Assembly: GCA_943788635.1 (NCBI GenBank) | Contig: CALSRA010000023.1 | Span: forward strand, 1-64,000 | Source: an uncultured Alphaproteobacteria bacterium | Lineage (GTDB): Bacteria > Pseudomonadota > Alphaproteobacteria > UBA8366 > GCA-2717185 | DNA: 64,000 nt | Direction of reading: 5' to 3' | Shown here: positions 45,086 to 54,033 of the stretch, piece by piece | How the letters are laid out: each line of letters starts with the position of its first letter | Position numbering within the stretch: position 1 is the stretch's first letter | The notes under the pieces: generated by a model | What the model saw: the letters and a program-made list of their open reading frames with translations, nothing else | Databases searched by the model: none | What the model was told of the DNA's origin: nothing | Program-made: the position numbers and the translations under genes

Positions 45086-45361
45086 TCAGAAATTTTGTTT
45101 TTTGATGACCTCGGTAATCGTAATGCCGAGCTTGTCGTCCAGAGTCACGATTTCGCCATAAGCGATTGCTTTCTGGTTGACCTGGATTTCGACCGGATCC
45201 GATGTCCGCTGGTCCAGCTCGATAATCGCGCCACGACCAATCTTCAGAAGCTGGCTGACAAGCATGGTCGACTGCCCCAGCACGGCATAAATCTCGACAT
45301 CAACGTCGTTGATCGCCCCTTCACGGGCCTCAACGCCCTGTTCCGTACTTTCTTCAGCCAT
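45086..45361 (-). CDS. fliN: Flagellar motor switch protein FliN
   Basis: 91 aa, a single SpoA domain: DVDVEIYAVLGQSTMLVSQL, IGRGAIIELDQRTSDPVEI and KAIAYGEIVTLDDKLGITIT. FliN forms the lower ring of the C-ring with FliM and FliG. The length is normal for alphaproteobacteria. It stands alone: no other flagellar gene lies in the window. A paralogous SpoA protein cannot be excluded, but the match is good. Confidence 0.9.
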   Translation of the reverse strand: MAEESTEQGVEAREGAINDVDVEIYAVLGQSTMLVSQLLKIGRGAIIELDQRTSDPVEIQVNQKAIAYGEIVTLDDKLGITITEVIKKQNF

Positions 45362-45492
45362 CGCGGATCCTCACAGAGGCGAATACTATCGGATATCCCG
45401 GAACTTACTCCGATTCGGGCCGGGGTCAATGCAGGTGATCTTCCTTGCCCATATTGTTGCGTGTCCCCGCGACAGACCATAGATTGCCGCCA

Positions 45493-46209
45493 ATGCAATT
45501 TCCCTCCTCCCTGCGACGCGGCACGCTGATCCGCCGTTACAAACGGTTCCTGTCGGATATCGAACTCGACACCGGGGAAACCATCATTGCCCATTGTGCC
45601 AATCCCGGATCGATGATGGGCCTGCAGGAGCCCGGATCGACGGTCTGGCTGTCCCCCAACACCAATCCCAAGGCGAAACTCGACTGGCGCTGGGAACTCG
45701 TGCAGGCGGACGGAACCCTTGTCTGCATCAACACGGCACACCCCAACGGCATCGCCGCAGACGCCATTTCCGCCGGCCAGATCCCCGAACTCACCGGATA
45801 TGATCGATTGCGGCGCGAGGTTCGCTACGGTGAAAACAGCCGCATTGATGTTCTTCTTGAAGATGACTCCCTAGAAGATTGTTATGTGGAAATAAAATGC
45901 GTGACCCTTCACCGGCCGGAAGGCCTGCACCCTACCGCCGCAGAATTTCCCGACTCTGTCACAAAACGCGGTGCCAAACACCTGGTGGAGTTGACCGGCA
46001 TGGTCGCCGCCGGCAAGCGCGCCGTCATGCTGTATCTTGTTTTCAGAGGCGATTGTGATCATTTCAGGGTTGCAGCAGATATCGACCCGGCCTATTCAGG
46101 CGCCTTGAAATCCGCGATGGAAAGCGGGGTTGAGGCAATCTGCTACGATTGTGATATCACGACCAAGGGAATCGAACTGGCGTCACCCCTTCCTGTGACG
46201 AGAGGATAA
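45493..46209 (+). CDS. sfsA: DNA/RNA nuclease SfsA
   Basis: 238 aa from ATG 45493. The N-terminal OB-like part (LRRGTLIRRYKRFLSDIEL, CANPGSMMGL) is followed by a PD-(D/E)XK nuclease core: RIDVLLEDDSLEDCYVEIKC, then LHPTAAEFPDSVTKRGAKHL. Originally described as a sugar fermentation regulator; now known as a nuclease. Divergent from fliN, 39 bases upstream of map. Confidence 0.92.
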   Translation: MQFPSSLRRGTLIRRYKRFLSDIELDTGETIIAHCANPGSMMGLQEPGSTVWLSPNTNPKAKLDWRWELVQADGTLVCINTAHPNGIAADAISAGQIPELTGYDRLRREVRYGENSRIDVLLEDDSLEDCYVEIKCVTLHRPEGLHPTAAEFPDSVTKRGAKHLVELTGMVAAGKRAVMLYLVFRGDCDHFRVAADIDPAYSGALKSAMESGVEAICYDCDITTKGIELASPLPVTRG

Positions 46210-46248
46210 ACGGGGTACCGCAACGCGACCCGGGAAAGAAGACAGGCG

Positions 46249-47076
46249 ATGAATGAAGCCCACGATCAGATAATAAGCGCGCGAGACTATTCCGGTGTCA
46301 CCATTCACGGCCCCGATGGTTTCGAGGCAATGCGGAAAGCGGGAAAGCTGGGCGCGGAAGTGATTGACTACATCACGCCATTTGTCGTCCCCGGCGTCAC
46401 GACCGGCGAACTGGACAAACTTTGCCACGAATACACGCTCGAACATGGCGCCACCTCGGCACCGCTTAATTATCGCGGCTTTCCCCGTTCGATATGTACC
46501 AGTATCAACCATGTCGTCTGCCACGGCATTCCCGACGATGAAAAGAAACTGCGCGAAGGCGATATCGTCAATCTGGACATCACTGTTTTGCTGGATGGCT
46601 GGCACGGCGATACCAGCCGCATGTTCCTGATCGGTGACAAGGTCAACCTGAAAGCACGCAAACTGGTTCAGGTCACCTATGAATGCCTGATGATGGGTAT
46701 CGAGGTCGTCCGCCCGGGCGCCACGCTTGGCGATATCGGCCATGTCATTCAGCAGCACGCAGAAGCGAACCGCTTTTCCGTGGTGCGTGACTTCTGCGGC
46801 CATGGCACCGGCCGCGTCTTCCACTCCCCGCCCAGCGTCGTGCATTACGGCACGCCGGGCACCGGCATGCGACTGGAAGAAGGCATGATCTTCACCATTG
46901 AACCGATGATCAATGCCGGGCGATACGATGTGAAAATTCTGCAGGATGGCTGGACCGCCGTCACCAAGGACCGGTCATTATCCGCGCAGTTTGAGCATAC
47001 GCTGGGCGTGACGGCGGATGGCTTCGAAATATTTACCAATTCGCCGGCCGGACACACGGCGCCACCATACAAGTAG
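46249..47076 (+). CDS. map: Type I methionine aminopeptidase
   Basis: 275 aa. AMRKAGKLGAEVIDYITPFV opens the pita-bread fold; metal ligands are in INLDITVLLDGWHGDTSR-like residues (Asp of VNLDITV and GDTSRMF), DFCGHGTGRVFHSPPSVVHY (His) and FTIEPMINAG and QFEHTLGVT (Glu). It removes the N-terminal Met from new proteins and is essential. Ends four bases from the convergent gmhA. Confidence 0.95.
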   Translation: MNEAHDQIISARDYSGVTIHGPDGFEAMRKAGKLGAEVIDYITPFVVPGVTTGELDKLCHEYTLEHGATSAPLNYRGFPRSICTSINHVVCHGIPDDEKKLREGDIVNLDITVLLDGWHGDTSRMFLIGDKVNLKARKLVQVTYECLMMGIEVVRPGATLGDIGHVIQQHAEANRFSVVRDFCGHGTGRVFHSPPSVVHYGTPGTGMRLEEGMIFTIEPMINAGRYDVKILQDGWTAVTKDRSLSAQFEHTLGVTADGFEIFTNSPAGHTAPPYK

Positions 47077-47079
47077 GCT

Positions 47080-47667
47080 TTATTCGGGCACCAGTCCGAG
47101 ACGCAGTTCCAGCGCGCCGCAAAGCATCTGACCCAGGGTAATGTGCATTTCCTGGATGCGCGCCGTGGTGTTCGACGGCACGATCAGAATGGGATCCGCC
47201 AACCCAACCATATCGCCCCCGTCCTTGCCGCCAAACGCGGTCGCGGCCACGCCCATCCGACGGGCTTCATTGAGGGCGGCTATGATATTCGGGCTTGTTC
47301 CGGATGTGGAAATAGCCACCGCGACATCACCCGGGCGACATAGCGCAGAGATCTGGCGGGCGAACAGCTGTTCGAAGCCAAGATCATTGCCGATCGCCGT
47401 CAGCGCCGAGGTATCCGTTGTAAGGGCAATCGCCGCGATCGGTGGCCGGTTTTCCTTGTAGCGTACCGTTAGCTCGGTCGCGAGGTGCTGCGCATCGCTG
47501 GCACTGCCGCCATTGCCAAAAAACACGATTTTGTTGCCACCCTCGATCGCGCGCGTCCAGACCTCAAGCGTCCGCTCGAAGGGTTCCGCCAGCGCTTCTC
47601 GCGTGGCAGCAACCACAGCCTCATGTTCATCAAATTCTGATTTGAAAAATGCCGCCGGATCAATCAT
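47080..47667 (-). CDS. gmhA: SIS-domain phosphoheptose isomerase
   Basis: 195 aa. SIS-domain motifs [18 protein letters not shown] (about residue 49) and [18 protein letters not shown] (about 117), with a C-terminal [16 protein letters not shown]. The GmhA group turns sedoheptulose 7-phosphate into D-glycero-D-manno-heptose 7-phosphate, for LPS core or capsule heptose. Its start overlaps the gmd stop by four bases. The DiaA group is an alternative, less likely given the neighbours. Confidence 0.88.
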   Translation of the reverse strand: MIDPAAFFKSEFDEHEAVVAATREALAEPFERTLEVWTRAIEGGNKIVFFGNGGSASDAQHLATELTVRYKENRPPIAAIALTTDTSALTAIGNDLGFEQLFARQISALCRPGDVAVAISTSGTSPNIIAALNEARRMGVAATAFGGKDGGDMVGLADPILIVPSNTTARIQEMHITLGQMLCGALELRLGLVPE

Positions 47668-48731
47668 GCGGAATTGCGGCTCTGTATTTGTCCCGTCGCA
47701 AAGGCGGCGCGATCAGCCTTTACCATATCCGCAACCAGCTCTTCGAAACCGGTTGTGGCACGCCACCCGAGCACACGGGCAGCCTTGGCCGGGTCGCCAA
47801 TCAGGCAATCGACTTCGGTCGGCCGGAAATATCGCGGGTCGATCTGCACGCGGACAGCGCCTGTCGCCGCATCGATTCCGGTTTCCTCAACGTCCCTTCC
47901 CTGCCATTTCAGGGTCACGCCGATCTGCCCGAAAGCCGCTTCGACGAACTCCCGTACCGTGCGCGACTCGCCCGTCGCCAGAACATAATCGTCCGGCTTG
48001 TCCTGCTGCAGCATCCGCCACATACCTTCAACGTAATCGCGAGCATGCCCCCAATCCCGCCGGGCATTCATGTTGCCCAGAAAGAGTTTTTCCTGAAATC
48101 CCGCTTCGATTGCCGCCACGGCGCGCGTGATCTTGCGCGTAACAAAGGTTTCGCCCCGCACAGGACCTTCGTGATTGAACAGAATGCCATTCGAGGCATG
48201 GAAGCCATATGCTTCGCGGTAATTCACGGTTATCCAGTAGGCATACAGTTTAGCGGCACCATAAGGGCTGCGTGGCTGAAAGGGTGTCGCCTCGCTCTGT
48301 GGCGCCGGCGCATTCCCGAATAGTTCCGATGTGGACGCCTGATAGAACCTGACCTTGTCGCCCATTTCGAGTATCCGGATCGCTTCCAGCAGCCGTAACG
48401 GGCCGAGGCCATCGGAATTGGCCGTATATTCTGGAGTCTCGAAGCTCACTTGCACATGGCTTTGCGCCGCAAGATTATACACTTCATCCGGCTGCACCTG
48501 TTGCATTATCCGGATAAGATTAGTCGCGTCCGTCATGTCGCCGTAATGCAGGAAGAACCGCACATCGGATTCATGCGGATCCTCATACAGGTGCTCAACG
48601 CGTTCGGAATTGAACGACGACGAACGCCGCTTGATTCCGTGAACGATATACCCTTTGGCGAGCAGTAACTCCGCGAGAGACGCGCCGTCCTGTCCTGTCA
48701 CACCGGTAATCAAAGCGACTTTATTTGTCAT
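47664..48731 (-). CDS. gmd: GDP-mannose 4,6-dehydratase
   Basis: 355 aa extended [76 protein letters not shown] and [22 protein letters not shown] (YxxxK) are diagnostic. It makes GDP-4-keto-6-deoxymannose, the precursor of GDP-fucose, GDP-rhamnose and GDP-perosamine. The product could feed the TPR fucosyltransferase-like enzyme at 12.2 kb or the glycan made here. Nothing next to it identifies the following step. Confidence 0.95.
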   Translation of the reverse strand: MTNKVALITGVTGQDGASLAELLLAKGYIVHGIKRRSSSFNSERVEHLYEDPHESDVRFFLHYGDMTDATNLIRIMQQVQPDEVYNLAAQSHVQVSFETPEYTANSDGLGPLRLLEAIRILEMGDKVRFYQASTSELFGNAPAPQSEATPFQPRSPYGAAKLYAYWITVNYREAYGFHASNGILFNHEGPVRGETFVTRKITRAVAAIEAGFQEKLFLGNMNARRDWGHARDYVEGMWRMLQQDKPDDYVLATGESRTVREFVEAAFGQIGVTLKWQGRDVEETGIDAATGAVRVQIDPRYFRPTEVDCLIGDPAKAARVLGWRATTGFEELVADMVKADRAAFATGQIQSRNSA

Positions 48732-48743
48732 TGTTCTAATCTC

Positions 48744-51056
48744 TTATGCCTTTTCAAGAGTGTCAATGCCACTCGTCGGTTTCGGACGAATGTCCTTCTC
48801 GCCAGCGGAAAGGAACGCGCGGGGAGCATAACCGAGATCCCGCATCGCCGGCCCATTATCGCATATAAGGTCGCGTCGCATTCGTGCGACCATATCGCCT
48901 GTCAATTCCGGCCGCCGCAGTACAAAGCCAGCGGTCGCCGCGAATAGCCCGAGAAGCGGAATCGGGACAAACCGGCGCGGCATTCCCAACACATCAAAAA
49001 TCCGGCCGATCATTTCCCGATAGGCAAGTCGCTCGCCGCCACCGACATCGTATCGCTTGCCGTCAGCAATCGGGGAAACCAGCGCCGTCAGGGCAACCGC
49101 CGCGAGATCGTCGGCATGCACCGGCTGACGTAACCCCATCGCGCCGCCCGCCAACGGATAACACCGGAACTTACGGATGAAATTCGCGGCCCGGCTGATA
49201 TTACGGTCCACGCCAAGACCGTACACGAGGGTCGGCCGCAGAATCGTGCAGGCAATGCCAAGGGCAGCACAACGAGCCGATACCGCCTCCTCCGCCGCCA
49301 CTGTGCGGGCGACCAGGTCGCGCTCCCAGGCATCGGATGATTCATGTTTGATAAAAATGGACGTCGTGCTGAAGCAGACAAGGCGCCGGATACCGCAGGC
49401 GTACAATGCTTCCAGATGCGGCGGCAGCAACCAGAGCGCAGCGATATGCACCATCGCGTCCGGGTGCGCCGTGACGATCAGACCAGAACCGGCAAGGTCC
49501 TTTTCAATGAAACGGTCTGCCGGCACGCCCGCAGGCTGTTTCCTGCCAATAGCAAAGGCCGCAATGCCCGCCGCATCCAGGCGCCGTATAATACATTGCC
49601 CAATCTGGCTGCTGCCGCCTGAAACCAATACGCGCGATTCGAGGGGCAGTTGTGGCTGGGACTCTCCCACCATACCTTCACCTGCTCGCCCCTCAAGGGA
49701 TTCACGCCTATCGATTTCTGCATAGACCTGTGCGAGTTCGGGACCAAGCGTTCCCTCTCGGCGGCCCTCTCCCCTGCCCCATATTTCAAACGCGCCATGC
49801 ATTCCATCGGGCGGCAGGAGAGGACGGTGGCAAATGATTGTTACAGACCGTCCTTTCCCGACAGCATCAGACACGCGCTGCCACGCGACCGCCAGCGTTG
49901 CTGGTGATGCCGTATCGAGCATCCCATCGATCGTAATTGCGGCTCTCGGAGAGTGGATGGCCACGGCAAAAGCGAGTTGGTCCAGCACCTGATCCGGGTA
50001 GATTGCCAGGAAGTCGTCGAACAATCTGCCCGCATTGCTTGTCCGCACAATTTGTTCCAGAGCAGCATCCCGCTCCGCCGATAAATCATGCCAGTTCGCA
50101 ATCAGAAGTCTCGCAAGGTCACGCCCACGCAAATCCTTGAACCGCGCGCGCCAGGGCACGAAACAAGTCGGGCCGTGATCCCGCTCGATTTCCCGGGGCA
50201 AGCCGGAATCCTGGACCGGGTCATAGACAAGTTTCAGCCCCCCTTGTCCCGGCAATACCGGCGTACCGGGGAAGACGTTGCGCCCCATCCGGAAAGCAAA
50301 GCGCCCCAAAATCCAGATAAGACCGATGCCAAATGCCGTCACAACAGGGAGGACTTCGAGGCTGACGTCCTGACCGTACCAATATGCGTTGTGATAGGCG
50401 GCCAGAAGATGGGAAACGGGGTTGTAGCTAGTCAGAAACTTGCTGGCGCCCGCCGGAATATCCCGAAACATGTACATGACCGGAGACAGTATCCAGAACA
50501 GGCTCGCCACGACAACGACAGGCACATCACTGTGAAGAAGACGACGCTTCTGCAGAAACGCCAGAAGGAGAATGAGCGCAACGATCCACACCGCTTGTAT
50601 GGCAATGACAAACGACAACCACCCTACCGTCGCGAAAGACTGTTCTGGCGAATCGACCACCAGCAGGAACACGAATGCACTGGCCAGCGAAACCAGAAAG
50701 ACGAAAGCCGGCGGGGCGGTGACGGCAACAACGGCTGAACACAATGGCAAGCGAGAATGTTCCGCCATCCGCCGCATAATTCCAGTCAGGTTTGCAGCGG
50801 CAAGAAGCGACGAAATTCCCCAGCGAAACGCCATGAACCCGATCAGAAGAACATGAAGACGCTCGATACCTTCCAGCTTGAACACAGAGACCAGAACAAA
50901 ATAGACCGTCAGCGCATAAAGATACGGATCGAATACCGCCACCAGGAATGACAGCAGGCCCCGCCCGCTATCCAGGCGGTATTTGGCCGCTACCGCGACG
51001 AAGGCAATCCTGGCGAGTCGCCGGGCTGCCGGGAACGCGCCCGCTTGTGAATTCAT
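48744..51056 (-). CDS. Fusion: ABC-2 polysaccharide permease, degenerate ATPase-like segment, NAD epimerase
   Basis: 770 aa in one open frame. Residues 1-265 are a KpsM-type ABC-2 permease with about six helices and SPVMYMFRDIPAG. Residues 305-412 resemble the second half of a KpsT-type ATPase: YPDQVLDQLAFAVAIHSP at the signature position, RAAITIDGMLDTASPATL for Walker B, TIICHRP for the H loop; no Walker A is present and the signature Ser-Gly and catalytic Glu are gone. Residues 475-760 are an NAD-dependent epimerase/dehydratase: RVLVSGGSSQIGQCIIRRL, LRPTLVYGLGVDRNI. Likely exports or modifies a surface glycan. The neighbours are GT2 upstream (four-base overlap) and gmd downstream. I know no such three-part fusion. 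Confidence 0.75.
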   Translation of the reverse strand: MNSQAGAFPAARRLARIAFVAVAAKYRLDSGRGLLSFLVAVFDPYLYALTVYFVLVSVFKLEGIERLHVLLIGFMAFRWGISSLLAAANLTGIMRRMAEHSRLPLCSAVVAVTAPPAFVFLVSLASAFVFLLVVDSPEQSFATVGWLSFVIAIQAVWIVALILLLAFLQKRRLLHSDVPVVVVASLFWILSPVMYMFRDIPAGASKFLTSYNPVSHLLAAYHNAYWYGQDVSLEVLPVVTAFGIGLIWILGRFAFRMGRNVFPGTPVLPGQGGLKLVYDPVQDSGLPREIERDHGPTCFVPWRARFKDLRGRDLARLLIANWHDLSAERDAALEQIVRTSNAGRLFDDFLAIYPDQVLDQLAFAVAIHSPRAAITIDGMLDTASPATLAVAWQRVSDAVGKGRSVTIICHRPLLPPDGMHGAFEIWGRGEGRREGTLGPELAQVYAEIDRRESLEGRAGEGMVGESQPQLPLESRVLVSGGSSQIGQCIIRRLDAAGIAAFAIGRKQPAGVPADRFIEKDLAGSGLIVTAHPDAMVHIAALWLLPPHLEALYACGIRRLVCFSTTSIFIKHESSDAWERDLVARTVAAEEAVSARCAALGIACTILRPTLVYGLGVDRNISRAANFIRKFRCYPLAGGAMGLRQPVHADDLAAVALTALVSPIADGKRYDVGGGERLAYREMIGRIFDVLGMPRRFVPIPLLGLFAATAGFVLRRPELTGDMVARMRRDLICDNGPAMRDLGYAPRAFLSAGEKDIRPKPTSGIDTLEKA

Positions 51057-52087
51057 TTCACGTTGTTCCGCACGGTCGGCTCAATCGCTTTCTCTTCAGC
51101 CGCGCTGGCGGTGGTCCGGTTTGCGGGATGATCCCAGGGGTCACGAATGACCGGCCGCGATACAAATAGCGACAATGCCGCGACGGCAATAAAACGAACC
51201 GTCACCGCGCTGGAGACAAGTGCCATGAAGATAGATGGATAGAATTTTGTGAAATGCTTGCTGAGGAAAACCAGAAGTGAGCGGTGTTTATGATACGCAA
51301 CCCGACGCGCCCGGCCACGGCTGCAAACACCTTGTGTATGTTCAACCACAGCATCCGGAACAAAAACAATTTCGTAGCCGGCCTGGGTGAAACGCAAACA
51401 CCAGTCCAGATCCTCGAAATGCATAAAATAGTCGCGATCCAGCGTTCCGACCTTCTCAACAGCGGTCCGCTTTACCAGCATGCAAGCACCGGATATCGCC
51501 TGCACATGGATGGGGCTATCCGGTATTGGCTGGTCATGCAGGTTAATACTTCTGAAACGCGGATGGTTTGGCATCAGGCGGTGGAATTGCAAGGTCATAC
51601 AAAATATCTGCCAGGGATTCGGAATGTCCCGCCTGCCACCGCGCTGTTCGGTCCCGTCCGGATTGACCAGCAGTGGCCCGACCATGCCGAATTGATCGTC
51701 TGAAAAAAGGACCGTCTGCAATTGCCCCAACGCCTCCGGTTCAAGGCGGCAGTCGGGATTCAGCATCAAAAAGGCTTCCCCCCTGGCTTCGGCAATACCA
51801 ACATTGCAGGCATGGGCGAATCCGAAATTCTTTTCATTGCGAATAACGGTCAGACGAGAATCCGAAACGGCTGAAAGGAGCATTTCAATACTGTCGTCGG
51901 TCGACCGGTTGTCGACGACGATTGCTTCAACAGGCCCCCCTTGCTCAAGGACGCTTTTCACGGCCTCGACAAGATACGCCCCGGCATTGAAATTCACGAT
52001 GACAACCGAAGTCATTCCAGGTGCTGATGAAGGTTTATTTGACCCGGCGCCGGGGCCGTCAATACTGGTGGCTGGCAATTCGCTCAT
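51053..52087 (-). CDS. GT2 family glycosyltransferase, rhamnosyltransferase-like
   Basis: 344 aa from ATG 52087; a TTG 36 bases earlier would add a basic N-tail. TSVVIVNFNAGAYLVEAVKSVL is the GT-A start; VEAIVVDNRSTDDS and LMLNPDCRLEPEALG (DxD region) follow, then SGACMLVKRTAVEKVG and DYFMHFEDLDWCLRFTQAGY. A C-terminal membrane helix (IFMALVSSAVTVRFIAVAALSL) anchors it to the inner membrane. It belongs to the WbbL-like group that adds rhamnose to lipid-linked glycans. First gene of the polysaccharide run. Confidence 0.88.
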   Translation of the reverse strand: MSELPATSIDGPGAGSNKPSSAPGMTSVVIVNFNAGAYLVEAVKSVLEQGGPVEAIVVDNRSTDDSIEMLLSAVSDSRLTVIRNEKNFGFAHACNVGIAEARGEAFLMLNPDCRLEPEALGQLQTVLFSDDQFGMVGPLLVNPDGTEQRGGRRDIPNPWQIFCMTLQFHRLMPNHPRFRSINLHDQPIPDSPIHVQAISGACMLVKRTAVEKVGTLDRDYFMHFEDLDWCLRFTQAGYEIVFVPDAVVEHTQGVCSRGRARRVAYHKHRSLLVFLSKHFTKFYPSIFMALVSSAVTVRFIAVAALSLFVSRPVIRDPWDHPANRTTASAAEEKAIEPTVRNNVK

Positions 52088-52395
52088 ATCTTGATGGCCA
52101 CGGCGTTTTCTCTTGTGCGTCAAAATGTCTTCACTGATTGTACTTTGAAAGCAGCATAAAGTAGCGCCGCAGTATCGTCCGGAAAATTTTGTCGCAACAC
52201 AGGCATATGGTATTCTGTGCGCGCTACTTTAATTCTAATCCAAGACCTGCGGTTCCTTTAAACCGAACCAAGCAATCTGCGGGTTCCAGAACCCTGGGCT
52301 GCAGCACACCTACAGATCAATGTTCTTCATATGTTCAAGCGGGCGAACGAAGAATTATACTGTGGCGATACCATCCAGGAAGGGAAATTCGACAC
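52088..52395. other. Divergent intergenic region
   Basis: 308 bases with promoters for the GT2 gene (minus) and the isochorismatase gene (plus). A GGAAGGGAAA ribosome-binding site is seen at the right end. No other feature found; a longer in-frame extension of the right-hand gene lacks family similarity. Confidence 0.5.
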
Positions 52396-53103
52396 ATGCC
52401 GCCACTCGTCGCCGATACGCGGGCACCAGGCGCCCGCCACGACAATTCACTGCCGCAATGGGCCGTCGACAAGATCGCGCGGCGGCGTGGCCGGCAACAC
52501 GCCTTTCCCACAATCGAACCGCACCGAACGGCGCTGGTGGTCATCGATCTCACACAGTCCTTCCTTGAAAACACGCCATGCGCCCCTTCCATCGTCCAGC
52601 CCGTCAACCTGTTGGCAGACGCGCTCCGACATGCCGGCGGCACGGTCGCATGGGTTGACCCGGCCCCGATAGAGGGCACGGGCAGTATCCTGAACGCCCT
52701 GTGGGGACCAGAACGGGTCAGCGGCCTTGCTGCCGAAACCAAACCGGGTTCGCCACAGAACCAGCCCGCTGCAGGCCTGACCCGACACGCTGCCGACGTC
52801 GTCGTCGACAAACAGGGATACAGTGCGTTCTTTCCGGGATCATGTGCCCTGCCGGAAATTCTCCAGGACCGAAATATCGACACCGTATTAATCGCGGGCG
52901 TACTCACCAATATCTGTTGTGAAAGTTCCGCACGGGATGCTTCGGGACGTGGCTTCCGGGTGGTTATGGTCGCCGATGCCAATGCCGCCCGCAGCGACGA
53001 GGAACACCAGTCCGCGCTCTACAACGTGCTGCGTAATTTTGGCGATGTCCGACTGACCGGCGACCTCATCGACGTGCTTTGCGCGTCCCGTGCCACTGCA
53101 TGA
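52396..53103 (+). CDS. Isochorismatase-family cysteine hydrolase
   Basis: 235 aa. HRTALVVIDLTQSFLE supplies the catalytic Asp (about residue 55), VVDKQGYSAFFPGS the Lys, and VLIAGVLTNICCESSARDAS the Cys nucleophile. The family cleaves amides or vinyl ethers (nicotinamidase, N-carbamoylsarcosine amidase, isochorismatase). The substrate is not evident. The 3' end overlaps the convergent EamA gene by 38 bases. Confidence 0.85.
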   Translation: MPPLVADTRAPGARHDNSLPQWAVDKIARRRGRQHAFPTIEPHRTALVVIDLTQSFLENTPCAPSIVQPVNLLADALRHAGGTVAWVDPAPIEGTGSILNALWGPERVSGLAAETKPGSPQNQPAAGLTRHAADVVVDKQGYSAFFPGSCALPEILQDRNIDTVLIAGVLTNICCESSARDASGRGFRVVMVADANAARSDEEHQSALYNVLRNFGDVRLTGDLIDVLCASRATA

Positions 53104-53947
53104 GCAAAATGCCGCCGATCACCATCATGCCGCCCAGCGCCTGAACCAGACTGAGGGTTTCCGAGAAGAGAAACCAGGCAAGGGCAATGCTCGCAACAGG
53201 CTGCAGGTTATTCATCATCGCGGTATTTTCAGCACCGATCCGGGGAATTGCCGCATAGAAAAAGGGGATGGAAGCGGCCTGACACAGAACGACCCCACCA
53301 GCGCCCAGCCAGCCGGTTCCCGTTTCCGGAAAAACCAGACCGCCGGATAAAACAGAAATAATCGACAGGGCCACACAGGCGGCCAGTGTCATGTGAAAGG
53401 TCATGACAAAGACGTCGACGTCACGCATTGCCCGGCCGACCCAAACAACATTCAGCGCGCAGGCCGTCCCGGCTGTCAGACTGATGACGACACCGCGCCA
53501 ATCGACATCACCGACACTGACACCGAGCATCACCCCCAATCCACAGAACGACATCGCCAGCGACAGGCATGTCACCAGCCCCAGCCATTTCCGGTCCATT
53601 GCCGCCATGATGATCGCGACCAGCGGCGGGTAGACAAAGAACAGCAACGCGGCGAGGCCGACCGGAATATACCGGACAGCGCCGATATTGCCGTAGAACG
53701 CGACCGACATCAGCAGGCCAAGGCCGACGCAGTGCCACCACACTTTCCGTGGAATGCGCAGATTGCGACCGCTCGCCAGGCAAAGTGCCCCGACCAGCAA
53801 GACGCCGACGACGGTTCGCACCGTCGCAATGGACAGGGGATCTGTCCCGCCATTATAGGCGGCACGGGATAAGGCCACCGCTGCGCCCAGCCCCCCTGAC
53901 GCACCGATGGCAAACAGATATCCCTGTAACCTGTCCCTCCGATTCAT
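53066..53947 (-). CDS. EamA/DMT family transporter
   Basis: 293 aa, ten predicted membrane helices in two repeats of the EamA domain: RLQGYLFAIGASGGLGAAVA at the start, ALCLASGRNLRIPRKVWWHC, AVRYIPVGLAALLFFVYPPL, and second-half ENTAMMNNLQPVASIALAWF. Drug/metabolite exporters of this type move amino acids or other small metabolites; the substrate is unknown. Confidence 0.88.
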   Translation of the reverse strand: MNRRDRLQGYLFAIGASGGLGAAVALSRAAYNGGTDPLSIATVRTVVGVLLVGALCLASGRNLRIPRKVWWHCVGLGLLMSVAFYGNIGAVRYIPVGLAALLFFVYPPLVAIIMAAMDRKWLGLVTCLSLAMSFCGLGVMLGVSVGDVDWRGVVISLTAGTACALNVVWVGRAMRDVDVFVMTFHMTLAACVALSIISVLSGGLVFPETGTGWLGAGGVVLCQAASIPFFYAAIPRIGAENTAMMNNLQPVASIALAWFLFSETLSLVQALGGMMVIGGILLMQWHGTRKARR

Positions 53948-54033
53948 GGCGGGACGCTATAGGAAGCCCTATACGAAAGCGAGGATATCCATCACCGGAA
54001 TACCGGTGAAACCAGCCTCCCCTTCAAACCCGG

